A stretch of 64,000 bases of DNA from Clostridiales bacterium Firm_11 (GTDB lineage: Bacteria; Bacillota; Clostridia; Christensenellales; Aristaeellaceae), in the NCBI GenBank assembly GCA_001604105.1, contig LVAQ01000015.1, positions 57,591-121,590 on the forward strand. Direction: 5' to 3'. Shown in pieces: positions 25,744-35,544 of this stretch. A program made the position numbers and the translations under genes. The notes beneath the pieces were generated by a model, which made no database searches, was not told the DNA's origin, and was given only the letters and a program-made list of their open reading frames with translations. The number at the start of each line of letters is the position of its first letter. Positions within the stretch are counted from its first letter, which is position 1.

Positions 25744-27489
25744 CTACATCCGCTCCGGCGCTTCCACACCAATCAAATACAACCCCGTGCGGATCACATC
25801 CCGCGCGGCTTTCGTCAGCTGAATGCGCGCCTGCCGTACGGCCGGCTCAGCTTCCAGAATCCTGTTCTCGTAGTAAAACTTGTTGTATGCCTGCGCAATT
25901 TCTGTAACCGCGCGGGTTACCATGCTGGGCTCGTACTTATCCGCCGCGTCAAGCACCGCCTCAGGGAAACGGCTTATCAACCTGAGCAGCTCCTGCGCGT
26001 GGTCATCGGCAAGCTCGGCATAGTCGGGCGCGGTTTCGCTAAGCCCCTGCTCGCCCGCCTTGCGCAGCAGCGAGCAGCACCGCGCGTGCGTGTACTGCAC
26101 ATACGGCCCCGTCTCCCCGTCAAAATTCAACGCCCTGTCCCACCAGAAATCAATATCCTTGATGCGGTTGTTGAACAGATCGGCATAGATCACCGCGCCG
26201 ATGCCCACCTGCCGCGCCACGGTTTCTTTATCCGGCAGATTGGGGCTCTTCTCCTGGATAATGGCCAGCGCCTTTTCCTGCGCGCGTGCAAGCAGCTCCT
26301 CCAGGTACACCACATAGCCCTTGCGGGTGGAAAGCGTTTGCCCTTCATAGCTGATCATGCCAAAAGCCACGTGCACCAAGTCCTTCGCCCATGGGTAGCC
26401 CATCTTCTCCACCACCTTGAACCACTGGCGGAAATGCAGATCCTGCTGGTAGGCCACCACATACAGGCATTTGTCAAAGTGATAGGTATCCGCGCGGTAC
26501 AGCGCGGCGGCTATATCCCGCGTAGCGTAGAGCGTGGCGCCGTCCTTTTTCAAAATCAGGCAGGGCGGCATGTTGTCATCGGTCAAATCCACGATGCTGG
26601 CGCCGTCGCTCACGGTCAGCAGGTTCTTTTGCCGCAGCTCCGCAAGCACGCGATCCATTTTATCGTTGTAGAAAGATTCGCCCGCGTAGCTGTCAAAAGT
26701 CACGCCCAGCAGATCATACACGCGCGCGCAGTCACGCAGGGTGATTTCCTTAAACCAGTTGAACAGCGCCAGCGCCTCTGCGTCCCCATCTTCGATGGCT
26801 TTGAAGTACGCGCGGCCTTCATCTTCCAGCGCGTGAGAGCCGGTGGCTTTCTCTTCCTGCTCGGCCACTTCATGAAACTTCACATACAGGCGGGTGAGCG
26901 CCTCCACACCGCCGTTTTCCACTTCCTGCTTATCGCCCCAGCGCTTATAGGCGCTGATGAGCTTGCCAAACTGCGTGCCCCAATCCCCCAGATGGTTGAT
27001 GCCCACCGTTTGATAGCCCAAAAAGTCATAAATGCGCTTGAGGCTCAGGCCGATCATCGTGGTGCTCAGGTGCCCGATGTGGAAACGCTTGGCAATGTTG
27101 ATGCTGGAATAATCGATGCAGACCGTTTTGCCGTTGCCAAGGTTGCTCGCCCCAAAGCGCTCGCCCGCGGCCAGCACTTTTTCCAGCGTGTTTTTAGCGA
27201 ACTGCTCGCGGTTAAAAAAGAAATTCAAATACCCACCCAGCTGTTTGGCTGTGCACACCTGCGGCGCGTCGATGGCCGCCGCCAGCGCCGCGGCAATCTG
27301 CGGGGGGCCTTTGCGCAGCGCCTTGCTCAGCTTAAAGCAGGGGAAGGCGTAATCCCCCATATCCGCATCCGGCGGCACTTCCAGAAAACCAGCAATCTCC
27401 TCCGCGTCGGGCACGCCATCTGCGCCTTCAAAGGTTTGGGTAAGCGCGCCAGCAATCAGCGCGGCAAGGGTTTTTTTCATGTCATCCAT
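25744..27489 (-). CDS. argS: arginyl-tRNA synthetase
   Basis: 581 residues, class I synthetase joining arginine to tRNA-Arg in the cytoplasm. Features: N-terminal Add1 domain, DYSSINIAKRFHIGHLSTTMIG (HIGH signature), the FAFGMISYEG-type region followed by TLSTRKGYVVYLEELL (the KMSKS-equivalent loop), and the C-terminal anticodon-binding domain ending LYLIGVEAPERM, the usual ArgRS ending. ATG 27489 (MDDMKKT) is selected by AGGAGGTTACC; a longer frame exists upstream without a site. It follows the MATE gene by 60 bases in the same direction. Confidence 0.97.
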   Translation of the reverse strand: MDDMKKTLAALIAGALTQTFEGADGVPDAEEIAGFLEVPPDADMGDYAFPCFKLSKALRKGPPQIAAALAAAIDAPQVCTAKQLGGYLNFFFNREQFAKNTLEKVLAAGERFGASNLGNGKTVCIDYSSINIAKRFHIGHLSTTMIGLSLKRIYDFLGYQTVGINHLGDWGTQFGKLISAYKRWGDKQEVENGGVEALTRLYVKFHEVAEQEEKATGSHALEDEGRAYFKAIEDGDAEALALFNWFKEITLRDCARVYDLLGVTFDSYAGESFYNDKMDRVLAELRQKNLLTVSDGASIVDLTDDNMPPCLILKKDGATLYATRDIAAALYRADTYHFDKCLYVVAYQQDLHFRQWFKVVEKMGYPWAKDLVHVAFGMISYEGQTLSTRKGYVVYLEELLARAQEKALAIIQEKSPNLPDKETVARQVGIGAVIYADLFNNRIKDIDFWWDRALNFDGETGPYVQYTHARCCSLLRKAGEQGLSETAPDYAELADDHAQELLRLISRFPEAVLDAADKYEPSMVTRAVTEIAQAYNKFYYENRILEAEPAVRQARIQLTKAARDVIRTGLYLIGVEAPERM

Positions 27490-27549
27490 AACGGTAACCT
27501 CCTGTGTGGTCACGCGCGGCATGGCGCGCGGCAAAATGCCCTGCGGGCG

Positions 27550-28968
27550 TTATTCCAGCGCCGCGTCCGTGGCAAAGGCGGCCTCGGCGCGGGCGCGCCA
27601 TTTGCCCCTGTGGTAGAAAAACACCGTAAGCGCTGCGCCTGTAACCCACGCGATGAGCAAGCTCAAAAAGATGCTGGACGGATGGCCGTTGGGCCAGGCG
27701 GGCGTACGCGTGAGCCATGCCAGCAGGTAAGCCAGCGGCAGGCGGATGAGTATGGTCACCACAAAGCTGATGTACATGGGCACCATGGTTTCGTTCATGC
27801 CGCGCATCACGCCGCTGAGCGTTTGCGTAACCCCAAAGGCAATGTAGCCTGCCGCCAGCAGGCGAAGCATATCCGCGCCCAGGTTTACGATGGCCTCGGT
27901 CGCGGTGAACACGCTCATCAGCTGCCGACCGAACAGCAGTATGCTCAGCGTAAGCGAGCATGCGCACACCAGGGTAATGATCATCGCGTCCTTTGCGCCC
28001 TGCCGCACGCGATCCAGCCGCTTTGCGCCCAGGTTTTGCCCGGTAAAGGTGGTGGCGGCAATGCCGAAGGTAAAATTGGGCATCATGGCAAACCCGTCCA
28101 CACGCATAACGGCCGTGGTAGCGGTAACCACCACCGCGCCCAGCGAGTTCATCAGCGATTGCACCAGCACCCCCTGCACCGAGAAGATGGCCTGCGTAAT
28201 GCCCGCGGGCATGCCCAGCCGCATGATGCGCCGCGCAATGCCCTGATCCATCACAAGCGTTTTGCGGTTTACATCCAGCACATCCGTAAGGCGCGTAAGG
28301 CGGCGGAAGCAAAGCAGCGCCGAAAGGCTCTGCGCGATTACCGTCGCCAGCGCAACGCCCGCGGTCGCCATTTGAAAGCGCGTCACAAACAGGATGTCCA
28401 GCGCAATGTTGAGCACGGTAGCCACCAGCAGGTATAGAAGCGGGGAGGTGCTATCTCCCAGGCCGCGCAGCACGCCGCTCAAAATGTTGAAGTACGCGCA
28501 GCCGGTGATGCCCGCAAACAGGATCACCAGATAATCCCCCGCCATGGCCAGCATCTCCGGCGGCGTGCCCAGCAGCGTAAGCAGCGGCCGCGAAGCCGTG
28601 ACCCCCACAAGCGTGGTGATAACCCCCGCCCAGAACGTGATCACAATGACGGTACCCACTCCGCGGCTTAACTGCAAGCGGTCTTTGGCGCCAAAATACT
28701 GTGAAACCACAATGCTCGCCCCGGTGGAAACGCCCATGAACAGTGCCAGCATCAGGTTGAGCACCGGAAAGGTGAGCCCCACCGCGCCCAGGGCGTGATC
28801 CCCAATGTACTGACCCACCACCACGGCGTCGACCGCACTGTAGAGCTGTTGGGCGAAATTGCCCAGGAGCAGCGGTATGGAAAACATGATAAGCCCTGTC
28901 ATGGGTTTGCCCGCGGTCATATCCCGCGGGGCAAAAAAGCGCCGAATGGCGTTGAATCGATTTTGCAT
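27550..28968 (-). CDS. MATE-family multidrug/Na+ antiporter
   Basis: 472 residues with twelve predicted membrane helices in two homologous halves. The first half has MFSIPLLLGNFAQQLYSAVDAVVVGQYIG, the second MRLGMPAGITQAIFSVQGVLVQSLMNSLG; both are the typical MATE helix-1/helix-7 patterns. Such proteins export drugs or metabolites with Na+ or H+ exchange. GAAAGGG precedes the ATG. Probably co-transcribed with argS. Confidence 0.93.
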   Translation of the reverse strand: MQNRFNAIRRFFAPRDMTAGKPMTGLIMFSIPLLLGNFAQQLYSAVDAVVVGQYIGDHALGAVGLTFPVLNLMLALFMGVSTGASIVVSQYFGAKDRLQLSRGVGTVIVITFWAGVITTLVGVTASRPLLTLLGTPPEMLAMAGDYLVILFAGITGCAYFNILSGVLRGLGDSTSPLLYLLVATVLNIALDILFVTRFQMATAGVALATVIAQSLSALLCFRRLTRLTDVLDVNRKTLVMDQGIARRIMRLGMPAGITQAIFSVQGVLVQSLMNSLGAVVVTATTAVMRVDGFAMMPNFTFGIAATTFTGQNLGAKRLDRVRQGAKDAMIITLVCACSLTLSILLFGRQLMSVFTATEAIVNLGADMLRLLAAGYIAFGVTQTLSGVMRGMNETMVPMYISFVVTILIRLPLAYLLAWLTRTPAWPNGHPSSIFLSLLIAWVTGAALTVFFYHRGKWRARAEAAFATDAALE

Positions 28969-29314
28969 GGTATCCCTTTCATTTAGTCAACAATTATCAA
29001 AAACACAGTGAAACGCAGCTTCTGTATTTATCATTTGGGTAGTATCCCGCACAAGGCGCAGCGTGCATGCCATGTTCACGCGCGTTTGCATGGGCAGCAA
29101 AAAATGTCGCGGTCTTCATCGTCTTCATCAGTTCAAAAGGTCAGGTTCGCTTACCCGGCGATGCCGTTGGGTGTGCGCGGGCAAAGCGCCGCATCGGCCG
29201 GTTACCAAAGGCAGGCACACGCGATAGGTCATGCCGCGCTTGCCGGATGGCTGGCAGCCTCGGGAGCTATGCATCCAGGCAACACCCCGCGCATGCCACG
29301 CGCAACCATCCCCG
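28969..29314. other. gene-free stretch between MATE and pyrH genes
   Basis: 346 bases upstream of the MATE gene and downstream of pyrH. It must hold the MATE promoter, but I find no convincing -35/-10 pair, terminator or repeat. Confidence 0.35.
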
Positions 29315-30028
29315 TTACGGGTGCATTACCGTGCCCATTGTATCCCCTGCCAGCACTTTGAGCACATTATCCGCCGGTTCCAACGCGAACACGCGCACCA
29401 TCGGGAAAGCATTATCCCGCAGTTGGATAATCGCCCCCGCATCCATCGCGCGCAGATCCCGCGCGGCGCACTCCTGATAGGTGATCTCGCGGATCAGCTC
29501 GGCATTTGGATCGGTCAGGGGGTCGGCGGTATACACACCATCGATGTTCTTGGCCATGTAAATGGCGTCACAACCCAATTCCAGCGCGCGCAGCACCACC
29601 GCGCTATCCGTGGAAAAGAACGGGTTGCCCGTGCCGCAGGCCAGCAGCAGGATGTGCCCTTGATTCAGCAAGCGCTGCGCGCGGGTCACGTTATAGGCAT
29701 CCGCAAAACGCAGGATGTCCACCGCGCTCATCACTGTGGCTTCCGCGCCAAGGGAGGCCAGGCAATCCCGCATGTACAGGCTGTTTTGCAGCGTTGCCAG
29801 CATGCCCATTTGATCCGCGGCGACCGCGCCCATGTTTTTGGCTTCGCCCCGCCTGCCGCGCCACACATTGCCCCCGCCGATGACCACCGCAAGCTGAACG
29901 CCCGTTTTTTTTACACGCACAAGCATTTCGGCCGTTGCCATAAACGCCTTGTGGCTAAAAAGCCGCCCGCCTTCGCCGAGCGCTTCGCCACTAAGCTTCA
30001 GGATGACGCGCTGGTTGCCCTTCGCCAT
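29315..30028 (-). CDS. pyrH: UMP kinase
   Basis: 237 residues. PyrH phosphorylates UMP to UDP with ATP, feeding pyrimidine nucleotide pools. Visible: VILKLSGEALGEGG at the N-terminus, VVIGGGNVWRG (GG loop), NPFFSTDSAVVLRALELGCDAIYMAKNIDGVYTADP (nucleotide-binding and hexamer signatures) and MDAGAIIQLRDNAFPMVRVF near the end. Start ATG 30028 (MAKGNQRV) with GAGGGGATT upstream. In most Firmicutes pyrH sits between tsf and frr; here it is alone and frr is 11.5 kb away on the other side of the origin. Confidence 0.95.
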   Translation of the reverse strand: MAKGNQRVILKLSGEALGEGGRLFSHKAFMATAEMLVRVKKTGVQLAVVIGGGNVWRGRRGEAKNMGAVAADQMGMLATLQNSLYMRDCLASLGAEATVMSAVDILRFADAYNVTRAQRLLNQGHILLLACGTGNPFFSTDSAVVLRALELGCDAIYMAKNIDGVYTADPLTDPNAELIREITYQECAARDLRAMDAGAIIQLRDNAFPMVRVFALEPADNVLKVLAGDTMGTVMHP

Positions 30029-30200
30029 CACAAATCCCCTCTTCTGTTTGATTTCATGTAACATTATACATGATTGCGCGCTTGTGTGTAAAGCAAAGCG
30101 CGGAAAGGAATCCGCCGTGTGAAACCGCCGCGGCTGCCCGCGCCGGGCGGCGGCGCGCCGCTACGCCCCGCGTGTAAGCCCCCTTCACAGCCAAACAGCG

Positions 30201-30234
30201 CTTGCCCGCCGCTCCCAACGGAGCAGCGGGCAAG
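30201..30234. terminator. strong hairpin downstream of TetR gene
   Basis: Stem CTTGCCCGC-CGCTCC / GGAGC-A-GCGGGCAAG with a CAAC loop. No T run on the minus strand side, so it is either a weak terminator of the tetR-type gene or an mRNA-stabilising structure. Confidence 0.5.
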
Positions 30235-30308
30235 AAAATGATAGCTGGATATAAATTACCTGTCAATACCAAAATTAAACCCGGGCTTGGTTACAGGCGC
30301 GCTGCTAC

Positions 30309-30920
30309 TCACTGGTTCTGCGGCGTCGCGTCCTCATCGCGCACCATCAGCTTGCATGCGCCGTCCACCAGCCCATCCATCGCCTGTGCAAAGCAATCGC
30401 CCACCTCCGGCGCCAGCACCAGCGAGTAGAACAGAATCTTGACCGTCGCGGACGCTTCGCATTCCGATACCGCCAGCGATACATTGGAGCGCTCAATAAA
30501 ACGATGGATGAAATCATCCATGCTCTGATAGTGCTCATTGAGCAGGTTTTCGGGCAGTTTGCGCAGCATCAGGGGCACTTCGTCCCGGCAGAAGCGCATC
30601 AGCGGCTGTTCCAATATCAGCCGCCACGCGGTTTTCATCGCCAGCGCCGCGCGCTGGCGCGGGGGCAGCCCGGGATGTTTGGCCAGCACTTTGGCGGTGC
30701 CATCGTAAATCTGCTGGTACCATTGCTCCAGCATGTCTAAAAACAGGTGCTCCTTGCTATCGTAAAACTTATAGAACGCGCCCTTGGAGATGCCCGCATC
30801 CAAAGCCAGCTCTTCTACAGTGGTCTTGCGCATGCCCACCGTAGCGGCGCGCTTATGCGCGGCCTTGCGCAGCGCGTTCACGATGCCGTGCCTTTCCTTG
30901 GGCGTGAAGCTGATCGCCAT
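30309..30920 (-). CDS. TetR/AcrR-family transcriptional regulator
   Basis: 203 residues. The N-terminal DNA-binding domain is typical: AAHKRAATVGMRKTTVEELALDAGISKGAFYKFYDSKEHLFLDML (helix-turn-helix around residues 32-52). The C-terminal ligand domain is not conserved. Such repressors often control an adjacent efflux system; the ABC/HlyD operon ends 327 bases away on the same strand, upstream of it, so control is possible but not shown. No operator pair was found. Confidence 0.9.
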   Translation of the reverse strand: MAISFTPKERHGIVNALRKAAHKRAATVGMRKTTVEELALDAGISKGAFYKFYDSKEHLFLDMLEQWYQQIYDGTAKVLAKHPGLPPRQRAALAMKTAWRLILEQPLMRFCRDEVPLMLRKLPENLLNEHYQSMDDFIHRFIERSNVSLAVSECEASATVKILFYSLVLAPEVGDCFAQAMDGLVDGACKLMVRDEDATPQNQ

Positions 30921-31046
30921 CGATGTTCCTCCTTTGTGCGTCTTTCTGCCTTGCGGCGGGCGGGGTTTGTACGGTGCGGCGCTTACTTCTCCTGATTGTA
31001 CAGGAATCCGGTAGCGGATGTAAACAGGTTTCTGCGGGGGTGTTGG

Positions 31047-31198
31047 TTGCTGCCACTGCTCGCCTCATAGCCCTACGGGCTGTTCGCTCGCTTTCGCTTT
31101 GCTTTTGTTTGTAAAGCATTGGGGTTCCCCTACAAGCCCCGGCAGGGGTTTCACCCCTGCACCCTGCCAAGGGCTTCGCCCTTGACCCATCTTTTTCG
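31047..31198 (-). repeat. hairpin-array repeat, single compact copy
   Basis: Reverse-oriented, beginning about 50 bases after the HlyD-family stop codon. Contains CAAGGGCTTCGCCCTTG, GCAGGGGTTTCACCCCTGC (instead of CCAAAGGG...CCCTTTGG) and AGCCCTACGGGCT (instead of CGCCC...GGGCG), all still paired. Confidence 0.8.
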
Positions 31199-31246
31199 AC
31201 TGCCTTGGCTGGGGTTCCATCCCTTTGCCTTCCCCCGCCTTTGCGC

Positions 31247-32311
31247 TTACTTCATTGGCAAATACATCGATGCCGATGCCCCCAGCATCCCGCTGCCTGC
31301 CGGTATCTGCGCGGTTACCGTAAAGTACGCCGCGTTCTGCTTGCTAACCCCTACTTGGCTGATGTGCGTGACCGTCGCCATCAGTACATTGCCGGGCGCC
31401 ATGTCCAGCGTAACCGGCACCAGATCACCCACCGCAAGCGTGCCCAGGTCTACTTCATCCACCTCCGCGCGTACCTCCAACGCCTCCGTCAGGCTGATGC
31501 GGCACAGCAGCGCGCCTTTCCAAACCTGCTGCCCGGGCGTCACCGCCACTTGCGCCACCACGCCATCCGCCAGCGCCGTTACCGCCTGCTGGTACGCATC
31601 CGGCGCGGCGTCCGCGCCCACCAGCTTCAACAGCAGATCACCCGCCGCAACGCGCGCGCCATCCGTTACCATCACTTCCGCTACCCTGCCCGTGCCCGAA
31701 ACCAGCAGCGGATCCCGCCGCGCTACCTTCCCCTTGCCCACCGCCGAAGCGGAGGCATAATTATCCCGGCGGTACAAGGTTACATCCACATTCAGGTCAA
31801 AATCCCCGCTGATCACATCCACGCTGTAGGCGCTGCCGCTTACGGCGGTCACGCGCCCCACCCCCTCGGTTGCGTTGCTTCCGCTTGTTTTGAAGTACAG
31901 CGTTTCGCCCAGGTGCAGTATCTTGTTTTCGTTGTTCTTATCCGCGCCCGTGGTGGTTGCATTCACCTGATACCCGATGCTCGGCTCCAGCCCCAGCAGC
32001 GCGCCGTAACGCGCCATGGCGGCGATGGCGTCATCCCCGGGCTGCACAAACACGGTTTTCACCACGCCATCTTCCGGCGCGTATACATCGCTGGTTACGT
32101 AGGTTAGCAGCGTATCGCCCTGCGCTACCGTGTCTCCGGTTTTCAAATCGAAAGAAGCCAGCGTGCCGCTGTACGGCGCGGTTACATCCACAAAGCGCGT
32201 GGCGGCCACCACGCCATCGGCAACCGGACGCCCAACCAGCTCCGTCGCGGCCAGCGCGGGCGAAGCCGCAAACAGGCTCACCGCCAGCAGGATACTTGCC
32301 AATTTTTTCAT
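31247..32311 (-). CDS. HlyD/RND-type efflux adaptor protein
   Basis: 354 residues. Signal peptide MKKLASILLAVSLFAASPALA; then paired lipoyl-like half-motifs (TAPYSGTLASFDLKTGDTVAQGDTLLTY and SDVYAPEDGVVKTVFVQPGDD), a central beta domain, a second set (VSGTGRVAEVMVTDGARVAAGDLLLKL) and a C-terminal barrel (EVRAEVDEVDLGTLAVGDLVPVTLD). It links the ABC permease to the cell exterior, as in MacA/YknX systems. I choose the second ATG (32311); the one at 32323 abuts AAGGG. Last gene of a three-gene operon after ATPase and permease. Confidence 0.85.
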   Translation of the reverse strand: MKKLASILLAVSLFAASPALAATELVGRPVADGVVAATRFVDVTAPYSGTLASFDLKTGDTVAQGDTLLTYVTSDVYAPEDGVVKTVFVQPGDDAIAAMARYGALLGLEPSIGYQVNATTTGADKNNENKILHLGETLYFKTSGSNATEGVGRVTAVSGSAYSVDVISGDFDLNVDVTLYRRDNYASASAVGKGKVARRDPLLVSGTGRVAEVMVTDGARVAAGDLLLKLVGADAAPDAYQQAVTALADGVVAQVAVTPGQQVWKGALLCRISLTEALEVRAEVDEVDLGTLAVGDLVPVTLDMAPGNVLMATVTHISQVGVSKQNAAYFTVTAQIPAGSGMLGASASMYLPMK

Positions 32312-32329
32312 AACGTTGTTCATCCCTTC

Positions 32330-34654
32330 TTATTCCACACTTTTCAGCGCTTCTACCATGTTGATACCGCGCACCTTGCGCGTAAGCATCCATTCAATCA
32401 TCACGCTGAACACAGCGGTAATGGCTGTAGCAAGCGCGATGGTTTGCAGCGATACATACGGCACAAACACGTTGTTTTCGGATTGCACCGCCACCAGCAC
32501 CACATGCGTAAGCAGGATGCCCGGCGCAATGCCAAGCCCCGCGCCGATGAGCGTCACAATATTGTTTTCCCACATCATCAGGCCGCGTATCTCCTTTTGG
32601 TGATAGCCCAGCACCTTGAGTGTGGCATAATCCCGCGTGCGCTCGGTAAAGTTGATCAGTCCCATGTTATAGCAAATCACAAACGCCAGCCCCAGCGCCG
32701 CCGCGTACATCAGGCTGAACACCGCCGTGGTGGAATCCAGCACCGAGAGCGTCAGCGCAAATTGCTCCTTGGGATTTTTGAACGCCGTCACCTCGCTTGC
32801 CTCGCTCAGCTGATGCCGGGCAAGGGGCGTAGGCTCCTTCAGCAGCAGGCCGGTGGGGGTGAACGCCCCCTTGCGCAGGTTTTCCCATACGGCTGTGCTC
32901 ATGTAAATCGTCTGCCCGATGCGCACCGGATACACCGTTTCAATGGTGAAGGGCAGCGCCCTATCATCCCCCGCCAGCCAGATTTCCACCGCGTCTCCCG
33001 CGGCAAGGCCGGTGACCTCCGCCAGTTTCAGGCTGATGGCGATGCCCTCCCGCGGCAACGCGGCCAGCGTATGATCCTGCCCCAGGCGCATCAGTTGCTG
33101 ATTGTCATCAAGCACGGTCATTACCACCGCGCGGCTTTCCTGCCCATAGCGCAGGCTCACCCGCTGTTCCATCACGCCTTCTACACGGGTCGCGTCCACA
33201 CGGTTCTGGTAGCTAAGCAGCGTGCCCGCGTTGGGATCCAAATCCGCCCGCAGGTCATACCCCACGGTGCCGTGGTAGTAATCCGCCACGCTCACCTCAA
33301 TGGAATCCTGCAAAGCCATGGCGCAGATAATCAGCATATTGCAGCACAGCAGCCCCACCATGGCCACCGCCGTGCGTCCCTTATTGCGCGCCACACCGCG
33401 CACAATCATCTTGGTGTTAAAGCTCAGCCTACCCCACAGCGCCTTCCAGCGTTCCAGCAGCACGCGGCTGCCCGCCTTGGGCGGCTTGGGTCGCAAAAGG
33501 GAGGCAGCTTCTTCCCGCTCGGCCTTGCGGTAGGCATACAGGCATATGAAAACGCTGAGCAACACCATCAGCGCCGTCATGCCCCACTCAATGTAGGAGA
33601 TGGGCGGCCGTATCTTCTCCGGGATGATGTAATGGCTAACCTCCATGGCGTAGAGCATATCCGGCAGGGTATAATGCCCCACCAGCTGCCCCAGCAGCGC
33701 CCCGGCCAAACTGGGTACAAAAGCATAGTTGACATAATGCATGCGGATGCGGTTGGGGCCGTACCCCAGCGCCTTGAGGGTACCAATCTGCGTGCGCTGG
33801 TTTTCGATCATGCGCGTCAGCGTGGTCAGCACAATCATCGCCGCTACGGCAAAGGCCAGCACGGGGAACACATACGTCATGTTGCGGAACATCACCACTT
33901 CAGAGCGCATGCGCTGCGTGCTGGCATGGGTTTGCTGGGTAATCACAAGCGCCTGGGGCAGCAGAGCCTGCACGCCCGCCTGCACCGCGCCCGCATCTGC
34001 CCCTGCTGCCAGCGTAACCAGCACTTCGTTGATGGGCATGGTTTCCAGCGCCGCTTTGTTGATGATCGCATACCCGTATTGCGCGGGGTCGGGCATTACA
34101 TCTTTGGCGGTGATCACCTGCTCGGAGGAGAGCACCAGCCCGCGCACCGTAAAGGTGGTTTGCAGCCCATTGAGCCGCAGTTTGATATCACTGCCGATGG
34201 TCAGTTGATTGGCGCGGGCAAATTCCGCGTCCAAAAGCAGCCCGCGCAAGTCTTCCCCGCGCAGCGCCTCGCCCTCCCGCAGCATGGGCACGTTGATGCG
34301 CGGCTCCCCCTGATAGGCATGAACCTGCAAGGAAACATCCTCACCCAAATCCGGCGCGTCAAACTCCGCGGAAAAGCGGCTTTGCACATCCAAAACGCCT
34401 TCCTGATTTTTCAGATTGTCGATATCCGCCTTGGTGGCAGAAGGCAGGCTCACCCAAAAATCCGAAAGGTTGGTTTGCGCAAAGTACGTTTCGCTGGAAA
34501 GTTCCAGCATGCGCCAGGTGCCTTCCAACCCGCTGAACACCCACGTGCCCAGCGCGCACAGCAGCACGATGGCCACAAATTGCATGGCGGAGCGGTGCAT
34601 GTCCCGAAACAGCTTGCGGGTCAGCGCGGCTTTGCCGTGCAGGCTTCTTACCAT
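32330..34654 (-). CDS. FtsX/MacB-type ABC transporter permease
   Basis: 774 residues. One N-terminal helix, a large extracytoplasmic domain, then two FtsX-type bundles: VMFRNMTYVFPVLAFAVAAMIVLTTLTRMIENQRTQIGTLKALGYG (first) and LMYAAALGLAFVICYNMGLINFTERTRDYATLKVLGYHQKEIRGL (second), each with the R-x-x-xIGxLKALG-like coupling motif. It lies after the ATPase gene, overlapping it by 7 bases, and before the adaptor gene. Such tripartite systems expel peptides, lipids or drugs, or transmit mechanical signals; substrate unknown. Confidence 0.9.
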   Translation of the reverse strand: MVRSLHGKAALTRKLFRDMHRSAMQFVAIVLLCALGTWVFSGLEGTWRMLELSSETYFAQTNLSDFWVSLPSATKADIDNLKNQEGVLDVQSRFSAEFDAPDLGEDVSLQVHAYQGEPRINVPMLREGEALRGEDLRGLLLDAEFARANQLTIGSDIKLRLNGLQTTFTVRGLVLSSEQVITAKDVMPDPAQYGYAIINKAALETMPINEVLVTLAAGADAGAVQAGVQALLPQALVITQQTHASTQRMRSEVVMFRNMTYVFPVLAFAVAAMIVLTTLTRMIENQRTQIGTLKALGYGPNRIRMHYVNYAFVPSLAGALLGQLVGHYTLPDMLYAMEVSHYIIPEKIRPPISYIEWGMTALMVLLSVFICLYAYRKAEREEAASLLRPKPPKAGSRVLLERWKALWGRLSFNTKMIVRGVARNKGRTAVAMVGLLCCNMLIICAMALQDSIEVSVADYYHGTVGYDLRADLDPNAGTLLSYQNRVDATRVEGVMEQRVSLRYGQESRAVVMTVLDDNQQLMRLGQDHTLAALPREGIAISLKLAEVTGLAAGDAVEIWLAGDDRALPFTIETVYPVRIGQTIYMSTAVWENLRKGAFTPTGLLLKEPTPLARHQLSEASEVTAFKNPKEQFALTLSVLDSTTAVFSLMYAAALGLAFVICYNMGLINFTERTRDYATLKVLGYHQKEIRGLMMWENNIVTLIGAGLGIAPGILLTHVVLVAVQSENNVFVPYVSLQTIALATAITAVFSVMIEWMLTRKVRGINMVEALKSVE

Positions 34655-35349
34655 GCGATATCCCCCACCTTCACGGGATGCTCGTTAACGGTGTTTTCCA
34701 CCACTTCGCCGCTGCGCATGCGGATGACCCGATTGCCCAGCGATGCCACGTTCGCGTTATGGGTAATGATGACCACCGTGGTGTGGTACTCCCTGCTTAC
34801 GCGGGTGAGCAGCTCCAGCACCTGCGCGCCCGTTTTGCTGTCCAGCGCGCCGGTAGGCTCATCACACAACAGCAGCGCGGGGTTTTTGCACAGCGCCCGG
34901 GCGATGGATACGCGCTGCTGCTCCCCGCCGGAAAGCTGCGCCGGGAAATTATCCAGCCTGTGTTCAAGCCCTACCTGGGTGAGCACATCGGCAGGCTCCA
35001 GCGCGCGGGGGCTTACCTGGCGCGCCAGTTCCACGTTTTCAAGCGCGGTCAGGTTTGGCATCAGGTTGTAAAACTGAAACACGAACCCTACGTCCAGCCT
35101 GCGGTAATCCGTCAGCTGCGGGGAGCGCATATCGGTGATGGTCTTATCCCCCACGCGGATGACCCCGCTGGTGGCCTTATCCATGCCGCCCAAAAGGTTA
35201 AGCACCGTGGTTTTGCCCGCGCCGCTGGGACCCAGCACCACGCAAAGCTCCCCCTGTTCGATGCCGAAAGAAACCTGATCGGCCGCGCGCACCGCGGATT
35301 CTCCCGCGCCGTATACCTTGCTCACCTGCTCAAAGGTGATATAGCTCAT
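34648..35349 (-). CDS. ABC transporter ATP-binding protein (MacB/LolD-type)
   Basis: 233 residues with complete nucleotide-binding motifs: Walker A LGPSGAGKTT, Q-loop FVFQFYNLMPNLTALENVEL, signature LSGGEQQRVSIARAL, Walker B LLLCDEPTGALD, and H-loop VVIITHNANVA. It powers the overlapping FtsX-type permease. First gene of the three-gene efflux operon; the upstream 35.35-35.4 kb region has TTGTAC/ACTAAATACACTTTCACAGTCACACTATA-like A+T-rich sequence that could hold the promoter. Confidence 0.95.
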   Translation of the reverse strand: MSYITFEQVSKVYGAGESAVRAADQVSFGIEQGELCVVLGPSGAGKTTVLNLLGGMDKATSGVIRVGDKTITDMRSPQLTDYRRLDVGFVFQFYNLMPNLTALENVELARQVSPRALEPADVLTQVGLEHRLDNFPAQLSGGEQQRVSIARALCKNPALLLCDEPTGALDSKTGAQVLELLTRVSREYHTTVVIITHNANVASLGNRVIRMRSGEVVENTVNEHPVKVGDIAW

Positions 35350-35544
35350 AGACCCTCCTTGTACTGTGTGACTAAATACACTTTCACAGTCACACTATAC
35401 TACGGCGGATGACCCGTTGCAATGAACAATGTGTGAACAGTGCAGCCTGGGGGGATGCACACCTGTAACAATCGCGAGGAGCGGACGCAAACGCATGCAG
35501 GGAAAGCATTTCAGAGCAGGCAAGCGGTAACGTGTAGGTGGCTG

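Noticed and set aside
25702..28437. A 911-codon open frame on the plus strand
   Set aside because: Antisense shadow of argS and the MATE gene; composition rich in Arg/His/Gln, no domain features.
32444..35071. An 875-codon open frame on the plus strand
   Set aside because: It is the complement of the ABC permease and ATPase genes, whose motifs are unambiguous; long antisense frames are a by-product of high G+C at third codon positions.
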